Source: an uncultured Rhodospirillales bacterium | Lineage (GTDB): Bacteria > Pseudomonadota > Alphaproteobacteria > Acetobacterales > Acetobacteraceae | Assembly: GCA_903904805.1 (NCBI GenBank) | Contig: CAIVDX010000108.1 | Span: 1 to 7,553, forward strand | DNA length: 7,553 nt | Direction of reading: 5' to 3' | Part shown: positions 1 to 6,035 of the stretch, piece after piece | Numbering within the stretch: position 1 is the first letter of the stretch | How the letters are laid out: each line of letters opens with the position of its first letter | The notes under the pieces: model-generated | Database searches by the model: none | Seen by the model: only the letters and a program-made list of their open reading frames with translations | What the model was told of the DNA's origin: nothing | Made by a program: the position numbers and the translations under genes

Positions 1-48
1 CGCCGCACCCGCCAAAAGCGTTGCAGCCATCAGGATTTTCCTGAACAT
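1..48 (-). CDS. 5' end of a probably exported protein (partial)
   Basis: Only the first 16 codons are present and the gene runs off the left edge. The ATG at 48-46 follows a good Shine-Dalgarno sequence (GGGAGG, six bases before the start). The visible residues begin MFRKILMAATLLAGAA: a short positive N-terminus (R3, K4) followed by a hydrophobic alanine/leucine stretch, which is the start of a Sec-type signal peptide. The product is therefore probably periplasmic, outer-membrane or secreted. It lies downstream of the decarboxylase-like gene on the same strand, with a hairpin in the 104-bp gap. A periplasmic solute-binding protein would fit the locus, but nothing visible identifies the family. 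Confidence 0.7.
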   Translation of the reverse strand, partial: MFRKILMAATLLAGAA

Positions 49-87
49 TCTTGTCCTCCCGGGGGCGCCCCAGCGACCAAAAGCACG

Positions 88-113
88 CGCTTCTTCTTTG
101 AAAGAAGGAAGCG
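88..113 (-). terminator. Hairpin downstream of the decarboxylase-like gene, possible weak terminator
   Basis: The arms CGCTTCTTCTTT (88-99) and AAAGAAGGAAGCG (101-113) pair over about 12 bp with a single bulged base and a very tight loop. Read on the minus strand, the stem follows the decarboxylase stop at 153 by about 40 bases. It is followed, after five bases, by a short TTTT, so it could be a weak intrinsic terminator or attenuator before the next gene. The T-run is short and not directly adjacent to the stem. The design resembles the hairpin near 1211-1245, so it may instead be a dispersed intergenic palindrome. Confidence 0.45.
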
Positions 114-152
114 AGAACTTCGGATGTTTGGGGCGGCGCTGTTGTTTGCTGA

Positions 153-1142
153 TTACACCTTGAAGCTTTTGTGGAGTTGTTTGGGGAACAGGTCTTCGGG
201 TTCGATGCGGCGTTCGCACACACCCTGCTCGTAGGCGTATTGCAGGAACGCATCGAGCGTGGTGCGGTTGGGTTCGATGCCGTAGGGCCAGTGGTCCGGC
301 CCGAACATTTTCTGCGCCTGGCGGGTGTGCTCGTAGCACCAGGGGATCGGCACGCGCGGGGCGGTGATCTCCAGCATGCGGGCGACGGAGTTTGCCTTGG
401 CCTGCTCGAAGGCGCGCAGCAGATTCACCGCGATCCAGGGATGCTCGTCCATGATTTCGCGCTTGACGGCGATGACATGCATGATCGGGAAGATGCCGGT
501 CTGCTTGTAATATTCCGTCTCGACCGGGACGAAATCCTCGAACATGCGGCGCACGCGCGGGTCGCCATGCTCGTAGCTTTCCGGCGGATGGGCGGAGAAG
601 ATGGCATCGAGGTCGCCGGCGAGCAGCATCTCATCCAGGCTGCGATCGGTGGGGCGCTCGACATGCACGCCGTTGGGCAGTTTCAGGCGCACCTTTTCGG
701 CGCGGCCGGGCTGGTTCACGCCGGACTGGACCCAATGGATCGAGGCGAGATCGACGCCGTACTGGTGCACCAGCGCGCCGCGGGAATAGACGGCGGCGGT
801 CTGTGCCCATTCCGGCAGGCCCACACGCTTGCCGGCGAGGTCGGCTGGGGTGTTCACCTTGCCGTCGGTGCGCACATAGATCGAGGAATGGCGGAAAATG
901 CGCGAGGGGAAGACCGGGATCGCGGAGAAGCGCGGGTCGCCCTGGCTGGTCAGTGCGGCGTATTTGCCCATCGACATTTCCGAGATGTCGAATTCGCGGA
1001 AATTGATGAAGCGGAAGAAGATGTCTTCGATCTGCAGGCGCAGGCAGGTGAGGTCGATGCCTTCCGGCTGCACGATGCCGTGGCTGAGATCGGCGATGTG
1101 ATCATATTCCGCCGTCGCCAGCGTGAGCTTGAGTTTGGCCAT
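153..1142 (-). CDS. 4,5-dihydroxyphthalate decarboxylase-like protein (periplasmic-binding-protein fold)
   Basis: This 329-residue protein matches the family annotated as 4,5-dihydroxyphthalate decarboxylase, which is related to NMT1/SsuA-type binding proteins. The named reaction converts 4,5-dihydroxyphthalate to protocatechuate and CO2. Seen here: the opening MAKLKLTLATAEYD, an FDISEMSMG block (51-59), a PADLAGKRVGLPEWAQTA segment (99-116), NQPGRAEK (143-150), and SLDEMLLAGDLDAIFSAHPP (168-187). There is no signal peptide, so it is probably cytoplasmic, as expected for an enzyme and unlike a transport receptor. The ATG at 1142 is preferred because GGGGGA lies seven bases upstream; an in-frame TTG at 1157 would place that site inside the gene. 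The usual Pht partners (dioxygenase, dihydrodiol dehydrogenase) are absent, so the true substrate may differ. Family assignment is strong; the reaction is uncertain. Confidence 0.85.
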   Translation of the reverse strand: MAKLKLTLATAEYDHIADLSHGIVQPEGIDLTCLRLQIEDIFFRFINFREFDISEMSMGKYAALTSQGDPRFSAIPVFPSRIFRHSSIYVRTDGKVNTPADLAGKRVGLPEWAQTAAVYSRGALVHQYGVDLASIHWVQSGVNQPGRAEKVRLKLPNGVHVERPTDRSLDEMLLAGDLDAIFSAHPPESYEHGDPRVRRMFEDFVPVETEYYKQTGIFPIMHVIAVKREIMDEHPWIAVNLLRAFEQAKANSVARMLEITAPRVPIPWCYEHTRQAQKMFGPDHWPYGIEPNRTTLDAFLQYAYEQGVCERRIEPEDLFPKQLHKSFKV

Positions 1143-1179
1143 TGCTCCGTCCCCCAACGTCTATCAGGCAGCAATGGCG

Positions 1180-1200
1180 CTGGATTGCGCGGTTGTCCAG
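1180..1200. promoter_or_regulatory. Short inverted repeat upstream of the decarboxylase-like gene
   Basis: CTGGA (1180-1184) and TCCAG (1196-1200) form a 5-bp inverted repeat with an 11-base centre, about 40 bases upstream of the ATG at 1142. On the minus strand a TGGACA (similar to a -35 box) falls within it, but no convincing -10 follows at 16-18 bases. It could be an operator or part of a weak promoter for the decarboxylase gene. A repeat this short in high-GC DNA can easily occur by chance. Confidence 0.2.
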
Positions 1201-1210
1201 TGGCGTTGCC

Positions 1211-1245
1211 GCGGCGAACTTTGAAAAGTTTTTCGCCGCTTTTTT
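1211..1245 (+). terminator. Terminator-like hairpin with T-run on the plus strand, antisense to both neighbours
   Basis: GCGGCGAACTTT (1211-1222) pairs with AAAG plus TTCGCCGC (1225-1228 and 1232-1239), leaving a three-base TTT bulge. Six T bases (1240-1245) follow the stem immediately. This is textbook intrinsic-terminator form, but it points along the plus strand while the genes on both sides are on the minus strand. It would stop antisense transcription entering the regulator gene. On the minus strand the A-run precedes the stem and no T-run follows. Part of the right side (about 1236-1257) can form an alternative, weaker stem. Confidence 0.5.
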
Positions 1246-1270
1246 CAGGAAAGACGCTGTCTTGCTTGTC

Positions 1271-2017
1271 CTACTGGGCGCGCTTCAACTGCATCCTGTA
1301 GGTGAAACTATCCGCCGGATGCCAGTTGTAGCTGGCGATCATGGTGCCCTGCTTGGAGAGGTAGCGGCGCAGCACCCGCAGCGTGACGTCGCCGGGTGTG
1401 CGGTCGAGCACGGCGGCGACCTCGCGGTTCATCAGTTCGCCCGAGATTTCCTGCGACGCCTCGATGATCGGCTCGCCGCTGCGCTGCTCCAGCAGCGCGT
1501 AGAACGGGCCGGTGCAGTCGGGCAGCTCCGGCTCGAGCCAGGCCAGGCGGGGATGGATGTAGGAGTGTGTCCAGCAGATCGGGCTGCCGCCTGGGGCGGT
1601 GCTGCGCAGGCCCTTGACCAGCAGCCAGGGCTCATCCTCCTGCCCGCCGATGGCGGCGCGGACGGCGCGGTTGGGCACCAGCATGCGCATCGCGCGCACC
1701 TCGAAATGCGTTTCCATCGCGAACAGGAAAAGCTCCGAGAGGGACTGGATGGTCTGGGTGTAGGCGTTGTGGCCGGCCTGGGTGATGACGACCGAGCCCG
1801 AGCCCTGGCGGCGGGCGATCATGCCGAGCTGCACGAGGGCGCGCAGGGCCTCGCGCACGGTGTGGCGGCTGGCATTGAATTCGGCGCAGATCTCGCTCTC
1901 GGTCGGCAGGCGACCGCCGAGCGGATATTCACCGGCCTCGATGCGCGCGCGCAGGGCAAGGAAGATCTGCCGCCATAGCGGCGTGGGTGGCGCGGGCGCT
2001 GCGGCGCGCTCGCTCAG
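1271..2017 (-). CDS. GntR-family (HutC/UTRA type) transcriptional regulator, CTG start
   Basis: This is a ligand-responsive DNA-binding regulator of 248 residues when read from CTG at 2017. A winged helix-turn-helix is visible from PLWRQIFLALRARIEAGEY (13-31) through LPTESEICAEFNASRHTVRE (37-56) to the wing RRQGSGSVV (69-77). The rest, about 90-240, fits a UTRA effector domain, including LLVKGLRSTAPGGSPICW and a C-terminal RVLRRYLSKQG stretch. The reading frame is open from 2146, but between there and the GTG at 1858 it has no ATG, GTG or TTG. Starting at 1858 would cut the recognition helix. The CTG overlaps the monooxygenase stop (CTGA) and has GGAGAG eight bases upstream, as in translational coupling. 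The stop is TAG at 1273-1271. HutC-type proteins usually repress catabolic genes until an intermediate binds. Family is sure; the start is inferred. Confidence 0.88.
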   Translation of the reverse strand: MSERAAAPAPPTPLWRQIFLALRARIEAGEYPLGGRLPTESEICAEFNASRHTVREALRALVQLGMIARRQGSGSVVITQAGHNAYTQTIQSLSELFLFAMETHFEVRAMRMLVPNRAVRAAIGGQEDEPWLLVKGLRSTAPGGSPICWTHSYIHPRLAWLEPELPDCTGPFYALLEQRSGEPIIEASQEISGELMNREVAAVLDRTPGDVTLRVLRRYLSKQGTMIASYNWHPADSFTYRMQLKRAQ

Positions 2018-3213
2018 GCGACGCTCTCCAGGTCGCGCAGGGACTGCAGCATCGAGGAGCGGCGGACATAGTCGCGGTGGCTGGTGGGGTTCGCGACGGT
2101 GGCGCGCAGCTCGTCGTGATAGGCAGCACGGGCGGCGGGGTCGCGTTCATTGAGGATCTTGCGGTTGCGCAGCGCCTGGGCCTGCACAGTCTCGACGGCG
2201 ACCTTGCGGCGCTGGCGCTCGAAGCGGCCAAGCAGCGCGGCGTCGGCGCCGTGCCAGACCTGGGCGAGCTTGTCGGCGAGGTTCATGGCATCATGGATGC
2301 CGCCATTCATACCCATGCCGCCGAGCGGGTTGTTCAGGTGGGCGGCATCGCCGATCAGCATGGCGCGGCCCTTCAGATAGTTGGCGGCGACGCGCTCATG
2401 CACGCGGTAGGCGGTCTTGTGCACCACCGGGTAGGTGAAGCTCTGCGGCGCGATCGATTGCAGCCGGTCCTCGACGCGGGCGACGGAGGTAATTTCCTCG
2501 TCCGGCAGGGAGGGGTCGGTGGGGATCAGCACGCGCCACAGCGTGGGGGTGCGCAGCAGCACGAACCATTCGTCGGGGTCGGAAATATAGGCGATCTTGG
2601 ACAGATCGGTGAAGTCCGCATCGAACATGTGCGAGGTGGACATGGTGAGGTAGATTTCCGGGATCGTCATGCCGGGGAAATCGATGTCCAGCGCCTTGCG
2701 CACCGCGCTGCGGGCGCCGTCGGCGCCGATGATGTAGCGGCCGCGAAAGCTGACGCGCTTGCCGTCGGCATCCTCGGCCAGCAGGGTCACGCCGTCATCA
2801 TCCTGCACCACGCCGGTGGCCTGGATGCCATACTCGATCTCCACGCCATGCTCGACCAGGCGGTCGCGCAGCAGGCGGGTGAGCTTCCATTGCTCGCACT
2901 GCACCCGGTAGGGGTGGGTGGTCTCGCCGGCGAGCAGACCGAGATCGAAGGTGGCGATCACGCCTGTCTTGCGGTCGCGGAACTGCCAATGCGGGCAGAT
3001 GAGGCCCTGGCGGATGACCTCGGAGGTGACGCCGACCTCGTCGAGCATGTCGAGCGTGGGGGGATGGAAGGTGGAGGCGCGCAGATCCTCAGGCAGCTGG
3101 TCGGAGGCTTCCAGCACCAGCACGGGCACACCTTTGCGGGCAAGCTGCACCGCCGCCACCAGGCCCACCGGGCCAGCACCCACCACCAGCACGCGATCCG
3201 CGTTCGACGCCAT
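2014..3213 (-). CDS. FAD-dependent aromatic-ring monooxygenase (group A, PHBH fold)
   Basis: This 399-residue cytoplasmic flavoprotein most likely uses NAD(P)H and O2 to hydroxylate a phenolic or aromatic acid ring. The N-terminal Rossmann motif is GAGPVG (12-17), with E35 placed to bind the FAD ribose and an arginine in the following DLRASTF (43-49). The DG motif is GADGARS (163-169). The GD motif is LIGDAAHLNNPLGGMGMNGG (286-305), containing D289 and P296. The length is close to 4-hydroxybenzoate hydroxylase, and it lacks the C-terminal thioredoxin-like extension of phenol-hydroxylase-type relatives. The ATG at 3213 has AGGAG six bases upstream. It is the first gene of the minus block, and its TGA overlaps the presumed CTG start of the regulator. 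MhpA-, PobA- and other phenol hydroxylase-like subfamilies share these motifs, so the substrate cannot be named. Confidence 0.92.
   Translation of the reverse strand: MASNADRVLVVGAGPVGLVAAVQLARKGVPVLVLEASDQLPEDLRASTFHPPTLDMLDEVGVTSEVIRQGLICPHWQFRDRKTGVIATFDLGLLAGETTHPYRVQCEQWKLTRLLRDRLVEHGVEIEYGIQATGVVQDDDGVTLLAEDADGKRVSFRGRYIIGADGARSAVRKALDIDFPGMTIPEIYLTMSTSHMFDADFTDLSKIAYISDPDEWFVLLRTPTLWRVLIPTDPSLPDEEITSVARVEDRLQSIAPQSFTYPVVHKTAYRVHERVAANYLKGRAMLIGDAAHLNNPLGGMGMNGGIHDAMNLADKLAQVWHGADAALLGRFERQRRKVAVETVQAQALRNRKILNERDPAARAAYHDELRATVANPTSHRDYVRRSSMLQSLRDLESVA
2024..2029 (-). promoter_or_regulatory. Shine-Dalgarno site supporting the CTG start of the GntR regulator
   Basis: On the minus strand GGAGAG lies inside the last codons of the monooxygenase gene. 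Its GGAG core is eight bases before the CTG at 2017. Together with the CTGA overlap, this is the best start context in the regulator's frame. Confidence 0.5.
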
Positions 3214-3228
3214 CCGGAGCTCCTGTTC

Positions 3229-3256
3229 TTGACAAGCCTCATCTGGCCGCCAAGAT
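3229..3256 (+). promoter_or_regulatory. Candidate promoter for the ABC importer operon
   Basis: A perfect -35 consensus TTGACA (3229-3234) is followed after 16 bases by CAAGAT (3251-3256), a weak -10 with three of six consensus bases. Transcription would start near 3263, giving a leader of about 165 bases before livH. The -35 is convincing by sequence; the -10 is poor, so a different start or an activated promoter is possible. Confidence 0.35.
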
Positions 3257-3257
3257 C

Positions 3258-3286
3258 AAAATATGTCCGTACAACCCTTTCGCCAA
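3258..3286 (-). promoter_or_regulatory. Candidate promoter for the monooxygenase-regulator block
   Basis: On the minus strand TTGGCG (3286-3281, four of six consensus -35 bases) is followed by a 17-base spacer and TATTTT (3263-3258, four of six -10 bases). The expected start point, near 3251, leaves a leader of about 38 bases before the monooxygenase ATG with its AGGAG site. The spacing is ideal, and this is one of the few A/T-rich patches in the area. Confidence 0.45.
3264..3273. promoter_or_regulatory. Candidate operator dyad TGT-N4-ACA
   Basis: TGTCCGTACA is a perfect inverted repeat of TGT/ACA around four central bases. GntR-family operators often have a GT...AC dyad form. The site abuts the -10 hexamer of the minus promoter inside its spacer, and sits at the expected start point of the plus promoter. 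Binding by the GntR/HutC regulator encoded at 1271-2017 could therefore block both divergent transcripts. The match is short, and that this protein binds it is inferred from position alone. Confidence 0.4.
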
Positions 3287-3302
3287 GGGGGCCGGTCGCC
3301 AG

Positions 3303-3428
3303 ATGGGGAGTTGGTCTGTTCCTTGCTGGTGGGGTGGCCTTGCTGGTGACAGATGGCGGGTGAATCGTGCCGCGCAGGGGGTTGAGCTGACGAACCGGAA
3401 TCCACAGACTCGCGCGGGGCAGGGCTGA
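3303..3428 (+). CDS. Possible 41-codon leader ORF upstream of livH
   Basis: An ATG at 3303 opens a frame with no internal stop, ending at a TGA (3426-3428) that shares its A with the livH ATG (TGATG). The peptide begins MGSWSVPCWWGG and has four tryptophans; the C-terminal part is polar. No good Shine-Dalgarno sits at the right distance: the GGGGG run at 3287-3291 is about eleven bases away. It could be a coupled leader peptide that feeds ribosomes to livH. It could equally be a chance ORF in stop-poor, high-GC DNA. I know of no matching family. Confidence 0.2.
   Translation: MGSWSVPCWWGGLAGDRWRVNRAAQGVELTNRNPQTRAGQG
3321..3348 (+). repeat. Direct repeat of CCTTGCTGGTG in the importer leader
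   Basis: The 11-base sequence CCTTGCTGGTG occurs at 3321-3331 and again at 3338-3348, a period of 17 bases. The intervening bases are G/T-rich. It lies in the presumed untranslated leader of the importer operon and inside the possible leader ORF, where the two copies fall in different reading frames, so it is not a peptide repeat. A role as paired binding sites is conceivable but unsupported. Confidence 0.5.
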
Positions 3429-4345
3429 TGCTGCTGCTGCAACAGGCGATCAACGGGGTGATGCTCGGCGCGGTCTATGTGACCATGGCCGTGGCGTTCA
3501 CGCTGACGATTGGCGTGCTGAATTTTCTGAATTTCACCATTCCGGCGCTGTTCATGGTGTCTGGCATGATCGGCTGGTCGGCGGCGAGGAACGGGCTGCC
3601 ATTTGGCCTGTCGGGCCCGATGCATTGGGCGCCGGCGCTGCTGATCGGGATGATCAGCGCGGCGCTGATGTCGATGCTGATCGAGCGGCTCTCCTATCGC
3701 TATCTGAAGGCGCGGCATGGCGATGCCACCGAGCACGCGATTCCGCTGGTGAGTTCGCTGGGGTTTTTGCTGATCATCGAAAATCTGGTGCGGGTGCGCT
3801 TTGGCACCGACATGCGCGGCTTCGCCTCGCCGTTCCAGGGGCTGAGCTTTTCGGTCGGTGGCATTCTGGTGAGCATTCCGCAGCTGGCCTCGCTGGCGCT
3901 CTCGCTGGTGACGGTGCTGCTGCTGTCGTGGCTGTTGCGGGCCTCGAAGGTGGGGCGCGCGATCAGGGCGATCGCGGAAAATCCTGATGCCGCGGCGATC
4001 GTTGGCGTGGATGTGCGGCGGATTGTGCCGGTGGTGTTCGCCGCGACCGGGCTGCTGTGCGGGCTTGCGGCGTCGATCTACGCGCTGAATTATGGCGAGG
4101 TGTCGCCGGCGATGGGCGACGATATCGGCACCAAGGCGATTGCCGGGATGGTGCTGGGCGGGCTCGGCTCGATCTGGGGCGCGATCGCCGGCGGACTGCT
4201 GGTGGGGCTGACCGAGGCGTTTTCGATCCAGGTGTTCGGGTCGGACGCGATCCAGGCGAGCGTGTGGGGATTGTTGCTGATCGTGATGATCCTGCGGCCA
4301 CAGGGCCTTTTCGGCCATAACGCCATCGGGAAGGGCAAGCTGTGA
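3428..4345 (+). CDS. livH: HAAT-family ABC transporter permease, LivH-like
   Basis: This 305-residue inner-membrane protein is one of two different permeases forming the channel of a branched-chain amino acid-type importer. It is strongly hydrophobic with about eight likely membrane segments. The opening LLLQQAINGVMLGAVYVTMA (2-20) is typical of LivH. The cytoplasmic coupling loop around 176-196 contains AIRAIAENPDAAAIVGVD. The GGLGSIWGAIAGG block (244-256) and the terminal LRPQGLFG (289-296) are also conserved in the family. The ATG at 3428 follows an AGGG-containing site and overlaps the upstream TGA by one base. Its own TGA overlaps the next gene by four bases (GTGA). Members of this family carry amino acids, amides, urea or aromatic acids, so the symbol marks family, not a proven leucine transporter. 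Confidence 0.93.
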   Translation: MLLLQQAINGVMLGAVYVTMAVAFTLTIGVLNFLNFTIPALFMVSGMIGWSAARNGLPFGLSGPMHWAPALLIGMISAALMSMLIERLSYRYLKARHGDATEHAIPLVSSLGFLLIIENLVRVRFGTDMRGFASPFQGLSFSVGGILVSIPQLASLALSLVTVLLLSWLLRASKVGRAIRAIAENPDAAAIVGVDVRRIVPVVFAATGLLCGLAASIYALNYGEVSPAMGDDIGTKAIAGMVLGGLGSIWGAIAGGLLVGLTEAFSIQVFGSDAIQASVWGLLLIVMILRPQGLFGHNAIGKGKL

Positions 4346-5262
4346 GTGGCTATCTCAATGGGCTGCTGTCGCTGCTGTGCATCGATGTGATGTTCGCCTA
4401 TGGCGTGTTTCTGCCTGTCATGGCCGGCCAGTTGAATCTGGGTGGTGCCGGCTTCCAGGCGCTGGGCGGGTATGTGGCGGCCTACCTCGCCGCCAATTAC
4501 GGCACGCCGATCTGGATGACATTGCCGCTGGGGTCGCTGGCGGGCGCGCTGGCCGGCGTGTTGATCTCGCTGCCGCTCGCGCGGGTGCGCGGGGTGTATC
4601 TGGTGCTGGCGACGATCGCGTTCGGGCAGGTGGTGACCGGGCTCATTCTCGCCTCGCCGACATTGGGCGGTGCGCAGGGGATCCCGGTGCCCAGCTTCGT
4701 GGGCCTTCCGGTGATCCTGCCCTTCACGATCATCGTGATTCTGGCGTGCTTTTATCTCTGCGCGACGCGGTTGGGACTGGCCATGCGGGCGGTGCATGAC
4801 GACGAGGCGGTGGCCGATCTGATGGGTGTCTCGGCGCGGGCGATCCAGGTGATCAGCTACGCGGTGGGGGGCGCGATCGTCGGGCTGTCCGGCGCGCTGT
4901 ATGCGCACCAGTTCGGCTTTGTCGAGGCGCAGGACTTTGATGAGACTTTGTCGGTCTATGTGCTGCTTTATGTGTTGCTCGGCGGGGTGCAGACGGCCTG
5001 GGGGCCGCTGGTGGGCACCGCATGTTTCGTGCTGATCCCCGAGGCGCTGCGCAATCTGTTGCCGAAGCTGTCGGCGCTGATCGCCCAGACATTGCATCTG
5101 CCGATCGGTGACGCGAAGATCGATGACTCCTGGCGCCTGGTGCTGCTCGGTGCGTTCACCGTGGCGATGATGATCTGGCGGCCGCAGGGGATCGTGACGC
5201 GGACGCTGATCGAGCGCCTGGCGCATCCGTTCGGCGCGGCCCGGCAGCGGCGGGCGGTATGA
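4342..5262 (+). CDS. livM: HAAT-family ABC transporter permease, LivM-like
   Basis: This is the partner permease, 306 residues, integral to the inner membrane. Visible family features are MAGQLNLGGAGFQALGGYVA (27-46), LARVRGVYLVLATIAFGQ (79-96), the coupling loop GLAMRAVHDDEAVADLMGVS (145-164), GGVQTAWGPLVG (214-225), and the closing WRPQGI (279-284). The start is GTG at 4342, overlapping the livH stop; GGGAAGGG lies about eight bases upstream, within livH. The stop overlaps the LivG-like start as ATGA. Such four-base overlaps imply coupled translation and matched amounts of the two permeases. LivM proteins with a long N-terminal extension exist; this one is the short form. Confidence 0.93.
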   Translation: MSGYLNGLLSLLCIDVMFAYGVFLPVMAGQLNLGGAGFQALGGYVAAYLAANYGTPIWMTLPLGSLAGALAGVLISLPLARVRGVYLVLATIAFGQVVTGLILASPTLGGAQGIPVPSFVGLPVILPFTIIVILACFYLCATRLGLAMRAVHDDEAVADLMGVSARAIQVISYAVGGAIVGLSGALYAHQFGFVEAQDFDETLSVYVLLYVLLGGVQTAWGPLVGTACFVLIPEALRNLLPKLSALIAQTLHLPIGDAKIDDSWRLVLLGAFTVAMMIWRPQGIVTRTLIERLAHPFGAARQRRAV

Positions 5263-6035
5263 GCGCGCTGCTGGAAATCGTTGGCCTGACCAAAAGCTTT
5301 GGCGGCCTCGCCGTTGTCGAGGACGTGTCGTTCCGGCTGCAGGAGGGGGCGCGGCTGGCGCTGATCGGGCCGAATGGCGCGGGCAAGACAACGATCTTCA
5401 ATCTGCTCTGCGGTGTGTATCCGGTGAGTGCGGGGTCGGTGATGTTCGATGGCGTCGACATCACCGCGATGCCGTCGCGCCGGCGCATCGGTGTCGGTCT
5501 GGCGCGGAGCTTTCAGAATATCCGTCTGATGCCGCATCTGTCGGTGACGGAGAATGTGATGCTGGGCCAGCAGGCGCGGGCGAGCGGGCTGCGCGCGCTG
5601 CTCAGCCCGTTGCGGGGGTCTCGTTGGAAGACGGAAGCCGATGAGCGGCTGGCGGCCTTTGGGCTGGCGCCCTACCGCGACCGGCTGGTGTCTGACCTGC
5701 CGTATGGCATCAGGAAGAAGATCGAGATTGTGCGCGCCATGATGGCGGCGCCGCGGGTGCTGCTGCTGGACGAGCCGGCCGCCGGTCTTAATCCGCGCGA
5801 GACCGCGGAGCTGCAGGAGATTCTGGCATCGATCGCCGCCGAGGGCGTGGCGCTGCTGGTGATCGAGCATGACATGGGTCTGGTGCGCGGCTTGTGTCCG
5901 CACTGCGTGGTGCTGAATTTCGGCCGCAAGATCTATGATGGCCCCACCGCCGATGTGCAGCGCGATGATGCGGTGCTGGAGGCCTATCTCGGCCCGCGCG
6001 ATTCGGTGCACGTAGAGACCGCCCATGTTGCTTGA
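5259..6035 (+). CDS. livG: HAAT-family ABC transporter ATPase, LivG-like
   Basis: This 258-residue cytoplasmic ATPase powers the importer together with the LivF-like subunit. Walker A is GPNGAGKTT (37-45), the Q-loop glutamine is Q86 in LARSFQNIRL, Walker B is VLLLDEP with D171 and E172, and the H-loop histidine is H204 in VIEHDM. The signature is a degenerate LPYGI (147-151) instead of LSGGQ. LPYG-type signatures are usual for LivG proteins, so the site is not damaged. Residues GLNPRETAEL (176-185) after Walker B are also typical. The ATG overlaps the LivM-like stop by four bases. The last eleven bases overlap the LivF-like gene. Confidence 0.94.
   Translation: MSALLEIVGLTKSFGGLAVVEDVSFRLQEGARLALIGPNGAGKTTIFNLLCGVYPVSAGSVMFDGVDITAMPSRRRIGVGLARSFQNIRLMPHLSVTENVMLGQQARASGLRALLSPLRGSRWKTEADERLAAFGLAPYRDRLVSDLPYGIRKKIEIVRAMMAAPRVLLLDEPAAGLNPRETAELQEILASIAAEGVALLVIEHDMGLVRGLCPHCVVLNFGRKIYDGPTADVQRDDAVLEAYLGPRDSVHVETAHVA

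Noticed and set aside
1143..1157. TTG at 1157 as the start of the decarboxylase-like protein
   Set aside because: It adds only five residues, is a weaker start codon, and would put the GGGGGA ribosome site inside the coding region.
171..1301. 376-codon plus-strand ORF covering the decarboxylase gene
   Set aside because: It is the antisense shadow of a recognisable minus-strand protein in high-GC DNA, rich in Ala, Gly, His and Asp without domain structure.
1271..1858. GTG at 1858 as the start of the GntR regulator
   Set aside because: It would begin in the recognition helix and remove most of the DNA-binding domain, although the missing part is intact in frame upstream.
1142..1978. 278-codon plus-strand ORF starting near the decarboxylase start and running over the regulator
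   Set aside because: It is antisense to a clear GntR/UTRA protein and would be crossed by the plus-strand terminator-like hairpin at 1211-1245.
3275..3289. CCCTT / AAGGG hairpin with a five-base loop early in the importer leader, considered as a riboswitch element
   Set aside because: It is a single short stem with no further conserved helices. It overlaps the -35 of the minus promoter, and no known riboswitch pattern is visible.
1987..3363. 458-codon plus-strand ORF across the monooxygenase gene
   Set aside because: It lies antisense to a flavoprotein with all three FAD motifs. Its composition is low in sense and no family is recognisable.
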